A DNA stretch of 64,000 nt from Nonomuraea roseoviolacea subsp. carminata (GTDB taxonomy: Bacteria > Actinomycetota > Actinomycetes > Streptosporangiales > Streptosporangiaceae), in NCBI RefSeq assembly GCF_024172185.1, contig NZ_JAMZEC010000001.1:5228001-5292000 (forward strand), read 5' to 3'. The notes below the pieces were generated by a model. It had not been told where the DNA came from, searched no databases, and saw nothing but the letters and a program-made list of their open reading frames with translations. Numbering within the stretch: position 1 is the first letter of the stretch; the number at the start of each line of letters is the position of its first letter. The position numbers and the translations under genes are program-made. Below are positions 41,595 to 49,512 of the stretch, piece by piece.

Positions 41595-42574
41595 CAGGAC
41601 ACGAGCCCCATCTCGGCGATGATGCCCTTGACCCGGGCCTGCTCGGCGTTGAGGTAGTCGGCGAACTGCTGGCCGGTCTGGAAGGAGTCGATCCAGCCGT
41701 TCTTGGCGACGGCGTCCTTCCACGGCTGCGCGTCGTGCATCTTGGTGACCAGGTCGGTCAGGGCCTTCTTGTCGCCCTCGCTGATCCCGCCGGGGGCCAC
41801 CATGCCGCGCCAGTTGGCCAGCTCGACGTCCAGGCCGCCCTCCTTGAGGGTGGGCGCGTCGAGGCCGGAGATCGGCTGGGCGGAGGTGATGCCCAGGGCG
41901 CGCAGCTTGCCCGACCTGACGTGCTCGGCGAACTCGCCGACACCCGAGATGCCGATCGTGACCTTGCCGCCGAGCAGCGCGTTCAGCGCCTCGCCGCCGC
42001 CGGAGTGGGCGATGTAGTTGACCTTCTTGGGGTCGACGCCCGCGGCCTTGGCCATGAGGCCGGCCACGATGTGGTCGGTGCCGCCCGCCGAGCCGCCGGC
42101 GACCGACACCTTGGCCGGGTCCGCCTTCCAGGCGGCGACCAGGTCGGAGAGCTGCTTGAGCGGGGAGTCGGCCGGGACCACGACGATCTCGTACTCCTCG
42201 GTCAGCTTGGCGATGGGCGTGGTCTCGGCGAGGGTGACCTTGGACTTGTTCTGCTCGATCGCGCCGAGCATGACCAGGCCCATGGTCATCAGCAGGTTGC
42301 CGTTGCCCTTCTCGCCGGCGAGCTGGGACAGGCCGATGGTGCCGCCCGCGCCGGGGACGTTGTAGACCTCGACCCTGCGCTTGGGGTCGGCGGCCTTGAG
42401 CGCCTGCTCGGCCACGCGGGAGGTCTGGTCCCAGCCGCCGCCGGGCGAGGCGGGCGCCATGATCCGCAGGGTGCCGGTGCCGCCCGAGGCGCCGCCGCCA
42501 CCGGCGTTCTCGCCGCAGCCGGTCAGCGCGGCGAGGGAGATCGCCGCGAGGGCGGCGAGTATACGCATCCGCAT
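41594..42574 (-). CDS. tctC: Tripartite tricarboxylate transporter substrate-binding lipoprotein TctC
   Basis: The extracytoplasmic binding protein (326 residues). A lipoprotein signal peptide begins MRMRILAALAAISLAALTGC with the lipobox cysteine at residue 20, so it is membrane-tethered as expected in a Gram-positive. Family segments are APASPGGGWDQTSRVAEQAL, NVPGAGGTIGLSQLAG and GGSAGGTDHIVAGLMAKAAG. The natural ligand may be citrate or another carboxylate. ATG 42,574 follows GGAG and is preferred over a start eight codons upstream. It is first gene of tctCBA, divergent from a CitA/CitB-type two-component system that probably controls it. Confidence 0.93.
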   Translation of the reverse strand: MRMRILAALAAISLAALTGCGENAGGGGASGGTGTLRIMAPASPGGGWDQTSRVAEQALKAADPKRRVEVYNVPGAGGTIGLSQLAGEKGNGNLLMTMGLVMLGAIEQNKSKVTLAETTPIAKLTEEYEIVVVPADSPLKQLSDLVAAWKADPAKVSVAGGSAGGTDHIVAGLMAKAAGVDPKKVNYIAHSGGGEALNALLGGKVTIGISGVGEFAEHVRSGKLRALGITSAQPISGLDAPTLKEGGLDVELANWRGMVAPGGISEGDKKALTDLVTKMHDAQPWKDAVAKNGWIDSFQTGQQFADYLNAEQARVKGIIAEMGLVS

Positions 42575-42708
42575 GAGAACTCCAAGGGGGGATTTCACGG
42601 TATGAAACCTGGATGGTGAGGTCCGTCCCGCGAGGAGTCGAGCTTTATCTGGTAGTAGTCATTTAGGTCTTTTTGGTCGCTACCCCGCTGTGACCTGCGG
42701 GTGTTTCC

Positions 42709-44310
42709 ATGAGTCGGGTGAGACGAGTACGCGACGCGTCCCTCGGGACGCAGCTCTTCGTGCTCCAGATGGTGATCGTGCTGCTCGCCGTCGGGGGCAC
42801 CGCCGGCGTGTGGGCCGAGCACACCCGCGACCAGCTCGACGCGCTGCACGAGCAGCGCGCCCTGGCCATCGCCCAGTCCGTCGCCGCGCTGCCGCAGGTG
42901 CGCGACGCGTTCGACCTGAGGAACCCCGAGACGGTGCTCCAGCCGCTCGCGGTCAGCGTCCAGCACTCCACCGGCGCCGACTACGTGGTGATCGCCAACC
43001 GCGAGCAGACCCGCTACGCCCACCCCAACACCGCGCTGATCGGCCGCAAGCTGTCCACCGACGGCACCACCGTGCTGAACACCGGCCGGAGCTGGGTCGG
43101 CACCGAGACCGGCACCATCGGCACCACCGTGCGCGGCAAGGCGCCCGTCTTCGACGAGTACGGCGAGGTCATCGGCCTGGTGTCGGTCGGCGTGCTGCAG
43201 ACCACCGTCACCGGCCAGCTCGCCGACGCGCTGCCGCCGCTGCTGTGGACCGCGCTGGCCGTCCTGGTGTCGGGGCTGGCCGCCGCCGCGCTGATCACCG
43301 CGCGGGTGCGCAGGCAGACGTTCGGGCTGGAGCCGGGGGAGATCGCCGCGCTGCTGGAGCAGCGCGAGGGCGTACTGCACGGCGTGAAGGAGGGCGTGCT
43401 CGCCCTCGACCTCGCGGGCCGGGTGACACTGGTCAACGACGCCGCCCGCGAGCTGCTCGACCTCGCGGGCGACGACCTCGTGGGCGCGGACCTGACCCGC
43501 CTGCCGGTCTCCGGCCGCATGCGCGACGTGCTCGGCGGCGCCGACCCGGGCGAGGACCGGATCGTGCTGCACGGCGACCGCGTGCTGGTGCTCAACCGCA
43601 CTCCCGTGTCCGTACGCGGCCAGCACCGCGGCTGGGTGGTGACCCTGCGCGACCGCACCGAGCTGGTACGCCTGGCCCGCGAGCTGGACGACACCAGCAG
43701 CGCGACCGAGGCGCTGCGGGCCCAGGCGCACGAGTTCGCCAACCGCATGCACACGGTCGTCGGGCTGCTGGAGCTGGGGGAGCACGACGCCGCGATCGGC
43801 TTCATCACCCGCGGCACCGGCACCGCGTATGCCGCCGACCTGCGCGAACGGGTCCAGGAGCCGACGCTCGCCGCGCTGCTGCTGGCCAAGTCCGCCGAGG
43901 CGGCCGAGCGCAGCGCCCGGCTGGTCCTGGCCGACGACTCCGCCGTGCCCGAGGGCTCGCTCGGCGACCCGCGCGACGCCGTCCTCGTGGTCGGCAACCT
44001 GGTGGCCAACGCGATCGACGCGCTGGACGGCGCGCCCGGCACGATCGAGGTGTCCGTACGGGCCGGCGCGGACGGGCTGCGGGTGCGGGTGGGCGACTCC
44101 GGCCCCGGCATCGCGCCGGACCTGGTGGAGGAGGTGTTCCGGGAGGGGTTCACCACCAAGGCCGCCCATTCGGGGCCGCGCGGGCTCGGCCTGGCGCTGA
44201 CCCGGCAGGCGTGCCTGCGCCGGGGCGGCTGGGTGAAGGTGCGCAACGAGCGGGGCGCGGTCTTCACGGCCCTGCTGCCGCCCCCGGCCGAGGCGGTGGC
44301 GGCCCGATGA
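42709..44310 (+). CDS. CitA/DpiB-type sensor histidine kinase
   Basis: A 533-residue membrane sensor. Transmembrane helix 1 is TQLFVLQMVIVLLAVGGTAG, followed by a ~150-residue extracytoplasmic PDC/PAS-type domain (VQHSTGADYVVIANREQTRY, VGTETGTIGTTVRGKAPVFD) typical of citrate/dicarboxylate sensors. Helix 2 is LWTALAVLVSGLAAAALITA. A cytosolic PAS (about 225-325) precedes a dimerisation helix with the phosphoacceptor histidine in LRAQAHEFANRMHTVVGLLE. The ATPase shows N-box NLVANAIDAL, G1 GDSGPGI and G2 GPRGLGLAL. It overlaps its response regulator (ATGA) and is divergent from tctCBA, its likely target. Confidence 0.92.
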   Translation: MSRVRRVRDASLGTQLFVLQMVIVLLAVGGTAGVWAEHTRDQLDALHEQRALAIAQSVAALPQVRDAFDLRNPETVLQPLAVSVQHSTGADYVVIANREQTRYAHPNTALIGRKLSTDGTTVLNTGRSWVGTETGTIGTTVRGKAPVFDEYGEVIGLVSVGVLQTTVTGQLADALPPLLWTALAVLVSGLAAAALITARVRRQTFGLEPGEIAALLEQREGVLHGVKEGVLALDLAGRVTLVNDAARELLDLAGDDLVGADLTRLPVSGRMRDVLGGADPGEDRIVLHGDRVLVLNRTPVSVRGQHRGWVVTLRDRTELVRLARELDDTSSATEALRAQAHEFANRMHTVVGLLELGEHDAAIGFITRGTGTAYAADLRERVQEPTLAALLLAKSAEAAERSARLVLADDSAVPEGSLGDPRDAVLVVGNLVANAIDALDGAPGTIEVSVRAGADGLRVRVGDSGPGIAPDLVEEVFREGFTTKAAHSGPRGLGLALTRQACLRRGGWVKVRNERGAVFTALLPPPAEAVAAR

Positions 44311-45041
44311 CGCGCGACCCGGAGGCCACAGTGCCGCCCGTGTCACCGGCGCCTCCCGTGCCGCCCGCGTGGGACGAGCGGACCGAGATCCGGGTGCTCG
44401 TCGTGGACGACGACTTCATGGTGGCGCGCATCCACAGCGGGTACGTGGCCCGCGTCCCCGGCTTCCGGGTGGTCGCGACGGCGCACACCGGGGCCGACGC
44501 GCTCGCCGAGGCGGCCCGGCACCGGCCCGACCTCGTCCTGCTCGACATCTACCTGCCCGACATGTCGGGTCTCGACGTGCTGAAGGACCTGCGCGACACC
44601 GACGCCCTGGTGATCAGCGCGGCCCGCGACGTGCCCACGGTCCGGGAGTCCATGCGGCGCGGCGCCGTCAACTACCTGATCAAGCCGTTCACCGCCGACG
44701 CCCTGGCCGAGCGGCTCCGCCAGTACGCCGAGACCAGGAGGCAGCTCACCTCCATCGGCCCCGAGGCCCGGCAGGACGAGGTGGACCGGCTGTTCGGCAC
44801 GCCTTCCTCGGCCGCGTCCCTGCCCAAGGGCCTGTCGCCGGCCACCTGCGCGCTGGTCGCCGAGACGCTGCGCGAGGCGGGCGGCGACCTGTCGGCGGCG
44901 GAGACGGCCGAGCTGGCCGGCCTGTCGCGGGTCAGCGCCCGCCGGTACCTGGAGTACCTGTGCGCGGAGGGCCGGGCCGAGCTGAGGCCCAGGTACGGCA
45001 CGGCGGGACGTCCCGAACATCGCTACCAGTGGAGAGGTTGA
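44307..45041 (+). CDS. CitB/DpiA-type response regulator
   Basis: A 244-residue regulator. The receiver domain (about residues 28-145) has acidic pair in VLVVDDDFMV, phosphoacceptor aspartate in DLVLLDIYLPDMSG, threonine/serine in LVISAARD and lysine in YLIKPFT. The output domain (about 180-240) has an HTH that reads SAAETAELAGLSRVSARRYL then EYLCAEGRAELRPRYG, the CitB-family form rather than OmpR or NarL. ATG 44,307 overlaps the kinase stop by four bases. Together with the kinase it presumably activates tctCBA in response to a tricarboxylate. Confidence 0.92.
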   Translation: MTRDPEATVPPVSPAPPVPPAWDERTEIRVLVVDDDFMVARIHSGYVARVPGFRVVATAHTGADALAEAARHRPDLVLLDIYLPDMSGLDVLKDLRDTDALVISAARDVPTVRESMRRGAVNYLIKPFTADALAERLRQYAETRRQLTSIGPEARQDEVDRLFGTPSSAASLPKGLSPATCALVAETLREAGGDLSAAETAELAGLSRVSARRYLEYLCAEGRAELRPRYGTAGRPEHRYQWRG

Positions 45042-45134
45042 CACCCATCCGTAGCCGTATTCCGTGACATATCCAGATGCGCGTGCCTTACTGTTGCCTG
45101 AAGATGTGGCAGCGTAGCGGGAGGAGATTGAGGC

Positions 45135-47195
45135 GTGCGTAACGCCGGGCCGATCGACTCGCCGACAGACCCCTTCTCCTCGGTCCCCCTGCCCAGCTCG
45201 GGCACCACGAGCAGGAGGCCGCGGATCGAGGGCCTGCCTCCCGGCGTGTCACCCGACATCTTCGGCCCCCCGGCGCCGCAACCGCGCCCCGCGCCGCCCC
45301 CCGGACAGGGCGGCCCCGCGAACGGCTCCCAGAACGGCGGCGCCCCGGACGGCGCCGACGACGGCCCGGCCGGCGGCCCCGGCAAGAGCGCGCTGCCCCC
45401 GATGGCGGCCCCCGTGCAGCCATGGCCGGTGAGCCGGCCCCGGGCCGAGACCTCCCGCGCCGCCACCTTCGGCCTTCCCGAGCAGCCCGACCCGTCGCCC
45501 GTCCTCCTCGAACCCGAGCCCTCGCGCCGCGGCCGCCTGCTGCCCGCCGTGCTGGTGGTCGTCGTGGTGCTGGCCCTGCTCGCGTACCTGGTGCCGGCCG
45601 TGCTGATGGCGGGATCGGTGTTACGCGGCACCCGCGTCGGCGGCGTGGACATCGGCGGTCTGACGGTCACCCAGGCGGCCGACAAGCTCCGTGACAAGCT
45701 GGGCGTCAAGCTCAACAAGCCCGTCACCGTGGACATCGGCGGCCAGAAGGAGATCATCCAGGCCGAGGACGCCGGGCTGGAGCTCGACGTGGTCGGCACG
45801 ATCGGCCAGGCCCGCAGCGGCTTCCCCGGCCCCATGGAGGTGTGGCGCGGGCTGACCGGCACCACCGACCTGGAGCCGAAGGTCACCCTCGACCTCTCCC
45901 AGCTCACCCGCACCGTCGAAGGGCTCGCCGAGAGCCACGACAAGGTCCCGCGCGAGGGCAGGGTGGCCTTCGCGGGACTGCGCCCGGTCGTGACCGAGCC
46001 GCGCGACGGCGTGCTGCTCGACCGCGACGACGCGGTCCGCGCCATCGACGCCGCCTTCCGCGCCGGCCGCAATTCGGTCGTCCTCGCCCTGCGGCCCGCC
46101 CACCCCGAGAGCACCCCCGCGACCGTCGCCAAGGCCAGGGCCCTGGCCGAGCGGGCCGTCGCGGCCCCCATCACGCTGGCGCTCGGCGGCAGGCAGGCCC
46201 AGATCCCGCCCGCCACGATCGCCGCCAGCCTCACCTTCACCGCCGGCGAGGACGGCGAGCTCGTGCCGCGCTTCGACGCCGAGAAGGCTCTGGCCACGGT
46301 GGAGAAGGGCCTCATCGACGAGGCGCAGGCCCCCCGCGACGCCACGTACGACATCGTCAACGGCAGGCCCGTCCTCGTCCCCGCCCGCGCCGGCCGGGGC
46401 GTGGACCCCGAGCGGCTCGCCGACGACGTGGCCAAGGTGGTCGCCGGGCAGGGCAGCCGGGTCATCCCCGTGAAGCTGGCCACGGTCAAGCCGGCGGTCG
46501 CGACCAGCCAGGTGAGCGGCCTCGGCATCAAGGAGAACGTGGGGGAGTTCACCACCACGTTCGAGTGCTGCCAGCCGCGCGCCACCAACATCCAGCGGAT
46601 GGCCGCCGACCTCGACGGCGTCGTGGTGCGGCCGGGCCAGACGTTCTCCCTGAACGACGCCACCGGCGAGCGCACCCGCGAGGGCGGCTACGTCGAGGCC
46701 GGGCAGATCGTCGGCGGCCGGCTCGTCAACATCGTCGGCGGCGGCGTCTCCCAGTTCGCCACCACCCTCTACAACGCGGCCTACTTCGCCGGGTTCGAGG
46801 AGGTCGAGCGCACGCCCATGGACTACTACGCCGTCCGCTACCCGGCCGGCCGCGACGCGGCGCTCCTCTACCCGGACCGCGACCTGAAGTGGCGCAACGA
46901 CTCCGACTACGGGGTGCTCATCAAGACCGCCGCCACCGGCACGTCGGTGACGGTCACCCTGTGGAGCACCCGGCGCTACGACAAGGTCCAGGCGGTCGAG
47001 TCCGAGAAGCGGGACTTCACCCCGTTCCGCACCCAGACCAGCAGCCAGCCGGGATGCGTGCCCACCGCCGGGGCGCAGGGCTTCACGATCGACGTCACCC
47101 GGGTGTTCGTCAACGACGGCAAAGAGGTCAAACGCGACCGCAAGCAGACCACCAAGTACCGCCCGCAGGCCCAGGTGATCTGCGCCGCCGAGTAG
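45135..47195 (+). CDS. VanW family protein with peptidoglycan-binding-like domains
   Basis: A 686-residue protein with a Pro/Gly-rich cytosolic N-terminus (about 1-130) and one transmembrane helix (LPAVLVVVVVLALLAYLVPA, about 140-165). Two PG_binding_4/YoaR-type domains (about 170-460) and a C-terminal VanW domain (about 480-610: NIQRMAADLDGVVVRPGQTF, GGYVEAGQIVGGRLVNIVGG, GVSQFATTLYNAAYFAGFEE) face the outside. VanW is found near vancomycin-resistance genes but is common in actinobacteria without them, and its biochemical role is unknown. Codon 163 is a rare TTA. It stands alone, four bases from a convergent gene. Confidence 0.9.
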   Translation: MRNAGPIDSPTDPFSSVPLPSSGTTSRRPRIEGLPPGVSPDIFGPPAPQPRPAPPPGQGGPANGSQNGGAPDGADDGPAGGPGKSALPPMAAPVQPWPVSRPRAETSRAATFGLPEQPDPSPVLLEPEPSRRGRLLPAVLVVVVVLALLAYLVPAVLMAGSVLRGTRVGGVDIGGLTVTQAADKLRDKLGVKLNKPVTVDIGGQKEIIQAEDAGLELDVVGTIGQARSGFPGPMEVWRGLTGTTDLEPKVTLDLSQLTRTVEGLAESHDKVPREGRVAFAGLRPVVTEPRDGVLLDRDDAVRAIDAAFRAGRNSVVLALRPAHPESTPATVAKARALAERAVAAPITLALGGRQAQIPPATIAASLTFTAGEDGELVPRFDAEKALATVEKGLIDEAQAPRDATYDIVNGRPVLVPARAGRGVDPERLADDVAKVVAGQGSRVIPVKLATVKPAVATSQVSGLGIKENVGEFTTTFECCQPRATNIQRMAADLDGVVVRPGQTFSLNDATGERTREGGYVEAGQIVGGRLVNIVGGGVSQFATTLYNAAYFAGFEEVERTPMDYYAVRYPAGRDAALLYPDRDLKWRNDSDYGVLIKTAATGTSVTVTLWSTRRYDKVQAVESEKRDFTPFRTQTSSQPGCVPTAGAQGFTIDVTRVFVNDGKEVKRDRKQTTKYRPQAQVICAAE

Positions 47196-47199
47196 GGCG

Positions 47200-48339
47200 C
47201 TACGGGGTGCGCAGCGGCACCGACAGGATGCGGTCGTCGCCCGCGCGGGGTGAGCCGCGCCCGTCCTTGTTGCTGGTCGACACCCACAGCGTCCCGTCGG
47301 GCGCCGCCGCCACGCCGCGCAGCCGGCCGTAGACGTCCGTGAAGCGGGCCACGGGACGTCCCACCCGCCCGTTCGCGTCCAGCGGGATCTGCCACAGCCG
47401 CCGGCCGCGCAGCGCGCCCATCCACAGCGACCCGCCCGCGTAGGCCAGGCCCGACGGCGACGCCTCGGAGGTGTGCCAGGTCAGCACGGGGTTGGTGAAG
47501 CGCGGGTCGTCGCCGCGGCCCTCGACCTCCGGCCAGCCGTAGTTGGCGCCCGGCCTGATGAGGTTGAGCTCGTCCCAGGCGTTCTGGCCGAACTCCGAGG
47601 CGTACAGGCGGCCCGACGGGTCCCAGGCCAGGCCCTGCACGTTGCGGTGGCCGAGGCTGTACACGAGCGTGCCGAACGGGTTGCCGGGCGCGGGCGCGCC
47701 GTCCGTGGTCATGCGCAGGATCTTGCCGCCCAGGGAGTCACGCCGCTGGGCGAGCTGGTCGTGGCCGGTCTCGCCCGTGGTGGCGTACAGGTAGCCGTCG
47801 GGACCGAACGCGAGCCGGCCGCCGTTGTGGATGCCGCCCTTGGGGATGCCCCGCACGATCACCCTGGGCGCGCCCAGCCGGCCGCCGGCGAACGGGTAGC
47901 GCACGATCCGGTTGTCCTCGGCGGCCGTGAAGTAGAGGAACACCTCCTCGCCCTTCACCGCCACGCCCATCAGCCCGCCCTCGCCGTGGGGCTCCACTCC
48001 GTCCACGGTCGCCACCTCGGTGACGCGCCCCCGGGGCGTGACCCGCAGCAGCCGCGCCGTGTCGCGCTCGGTCACCAGGGCGTCGCCGCCCGGCAGGAAC
48101 GCCATCGCCCAGGGCACCGCCAGGTCGCGGGCGACGGTGCGCGGCTCGCCCGGCTGCGCGATGTCGCGCGGCGGGGAGCCCCTGCCCGGGTCATCCGCCG
48201 CCGTCGAGGGCTGATCAGCGGGGGGCGGCGCCGTCGCGGCCTCGCCGCTCGCCGTTCCGCCCGTGGCCGAGCACGCCCCCACGGCCACCGCCAGCCCCGC
48301 CACCAGAAGGATCTTCCTGAGCTTCCGCATATGGTTCAT
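47200..48339 (-). CDS. PQQ-dependent sugar dehydrogenase-type lipoprotein (LppZ-like)
   Basis: A 379-residue beta-propeller protein of the glucose/sorbosone dehydrogenase family. The lipoprotein signal is MNHMRKLRKILLVAGLAVAV followed by GAC, with the lipidated cysteine near residue 23. Family segments are LAVPWAMAFLPGGDALVTER, EGGLMGVAVKGEEVFLYFTA, GGIHNGGRLAFGPDGYLYAT, LGHRNVQGLAWDPSGRLYAS and PGANYGWPEVEGRGDDPRFT. In M. tuberculosis the comparable lipoprotein LppZ also lies between gatB and ilvB. Whether PQQ is the real cofactor is open; no pqq genes are visible. An in-frame ATG nine bases later is an alternative start. Confidence 0.85.
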   Translation of the reverse strand: MNHMRKLRKILLVAGLAVAVGACSATGGTASGEAATAPPPADQPSTAADDPGRGSPPRDIAQPGEPRTVARDLAVPWAMAFLPGGDALVTERDTARLLRVTPRGRVTEVATVDGVEPHGEGGLMGVAVKGEEVFLYFTAAEDNRIVRYPFAGGRLGAPRVIVRGIPKGGIHNGGRLAFGPDGYLYATTGETGHDQLAQRRDSLGGKILRMTTDGAPAPGNPFGTLVYSLGHRNVQGLAWDPSGRLYASEFGQNAWDELNLIRPGANYGWPEVEGRGDDPRFTNPVLTWHTSEASPSGLAYAGGSLWMGALRGRRLWQIPLDANGRVGRPVARFTDVYGRLRGVAAAPDGTLWVSTSNKDGRGSPRAGDDRILSVPLRTP

Positions 48340-48355
48340 ACTTCCCCGCAGGTCG

Positions 48356-48361
48356 TAAGGT
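48356..48361 (+). promoter_or_regulatory. Candidate -10 element TAAGGT for a leaderless dehydrogenase gene
   Basis: TAAGGT ends seven bases before the ATG at 48,369, in the 29-bp gap between divergent starts. There is no room for a leader. Confidence 0.5.
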
Positions 48362-48368
48362 TCTCGGC

Positions 48369-49289
48369 ATGAGGATCTGGGTTCCTTCCGACGCGGTGGC
48401 CGATGTCCTGTCCGACCTCCCCGGCGTGGAGTGCGTGGTCTACGACGGCTCCGGGCCTCTGCCCGAGGGCGTCGAGGAGGTCGAGGTCTGGATCCCGCCG
48501 CTCGTCACGGTGCCCGACGTGCCGGGCATCCTGGCCCGGATGACCTCGCTGCGCCTGCTGCAGACGGTGACGGCCGGCGTGGAGCCGTACCGGCCGTACG
48601 TGCCGCACGGCGCGGTGCTGTGCAACGCCCGCGGCGTCCACGACGCGGGCACGGCCGAGTGGGCGGTCGGCGCCATGATCGCGGTGCTGCGGGAGTTCCC
48701 CGGGTTCGTGGACGCGCAGCGGCGCGGCGAGTGGACCTACCACCACACCGGCGTGCTGGCCGACGCCACCGTGCTGATCGTCGGCTACGGCTCCATCGGC
48801 GCCGCGCTGGAGCGGCGGCTCGACGGCTTCGAGGTCGAGGTCGTCCGCGTGGCGCGCACGGCCCGCGACGGCGAGCACGGCCGGGTCCACGGCATGGACG
48901 AGCTGCCCGCGCTGCTGCCCGAGGCCGACGTAGTCGTCCTGCTCGTGCCCGCCACGGCCGACACGGCCGGCATGGCCGACGCGGCGTTCCTGTCCCGGAT
49001 GAAGGACGGCGCGGTGCTGGTCAACGCCGCCCGCGGCGGGATCGTCGACACCGACGCGCTGGTCGCCGAGCTGAAGACCGGGCGGCTGCGCGCCGCCCTC
49101 GACGTGACCGCGCCGGAGCCGCTGCCCGCCGGGCACCCGCTGTGGAGCGCCCCCGGCGTGCTGATCACGCCGCACGTCGCCGGCAGCACCCCCGCCTCCG
49201 GCCGCCGGCTGCTGCGGCTGGTCCGCTCGCAGCTCCTGCGCCACCTCGCGGGAGAGCCGCTCAACAACGTCATCACGGACGCGTACTGA
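48369..49289 (+). CDS. D-isomer-specific 2-hydroxyacid dehydrogenase family protein
   Basis: A 306-residue NAD(P)-dependent oxidoreductase. The Rossmann motif is TVLIVGYGSIGAALERRLDG (GxGxxG, about residues 137-156). Catalytic residues of the family are present: arginine in LVNAARGGIVDTDALV, glutamate in DVTAPEPLPAGHPLW and histidine in VLITPHVAGST. The short N-terminal substrate domain (VEVWIPPLVTVPDVPGILAR) does not fix a substrate, so phosphoglycerate, glyoxylate or lactate analogues are all possible. It is leaderless and divergent from the PQQ-type lipoprotein. It does not belong to the serA length class (about 530 residues). Confidence 0.88.
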   Translation: MRIWVPSDAVADVLSDLPGVECVVYDGSGPLPEGVEEVEVWIPPLVTVPDVPGILARMTSLRLLQTVTAGVEPYRPYVPHGAVLCNARGVHDAGTAEWAVGAMIAVLREFPGFVDAQRRGEWTYHHTGVLADATVLIVGYGSIGAALERRLDGFEVEVVRVARTARDGEHGRVHGMDELPALLPEADVVVLLVPATADTAGMADAAFLSRMKDGAVLVNAARGGIVDTDALVAELKTGRLRAALDVTAPEPLPAGHPLWSAPGVLITPHVAGSTPASGRRLLRLVRSQLLRHLAGEPLNNVITDAY

Positions 49290-49455
49290 CCCCCGGAGCG
49301 GGCATAGGCCGACAAGCAGCGGCGACGCGTACTGAGAGGATTCCGGAAAGTGGCTGCACCGTGACCTTCGGTGCGTACGGTTGCTTCTACCAACGATTCC
49401 TGACTCACTGTCAAGATAGTTCTCGGAGCAGATTGGTCCGCGCGGTTATCAGATC

Positions 49456-49479
49456 GGTGACGACATAGGCGTTGTCACC
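49456..49479. promoter_or_regulatory. 24-bp inverted repeat upstream of the second GGDEF-EAL gene
   Basis: GGTGACGAC-ATAGGC-GTTGTCACC pairs 8 of 9 bases, ending 33 bases before the GTG at 49,513. The position suits an operator at the promoter. Confidence 0.5.
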
Positions 49480-49512
49480 ACCCGGGCCCGCGCGACCGCA
49501 CACACTGGCGAT

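Noticed and set aside
45135..47195. Vancomycin-resistance cluster
   Set aside because: VanW-type proteins are common in actinobacteria; no vanH, vanA or vanX gene is present.
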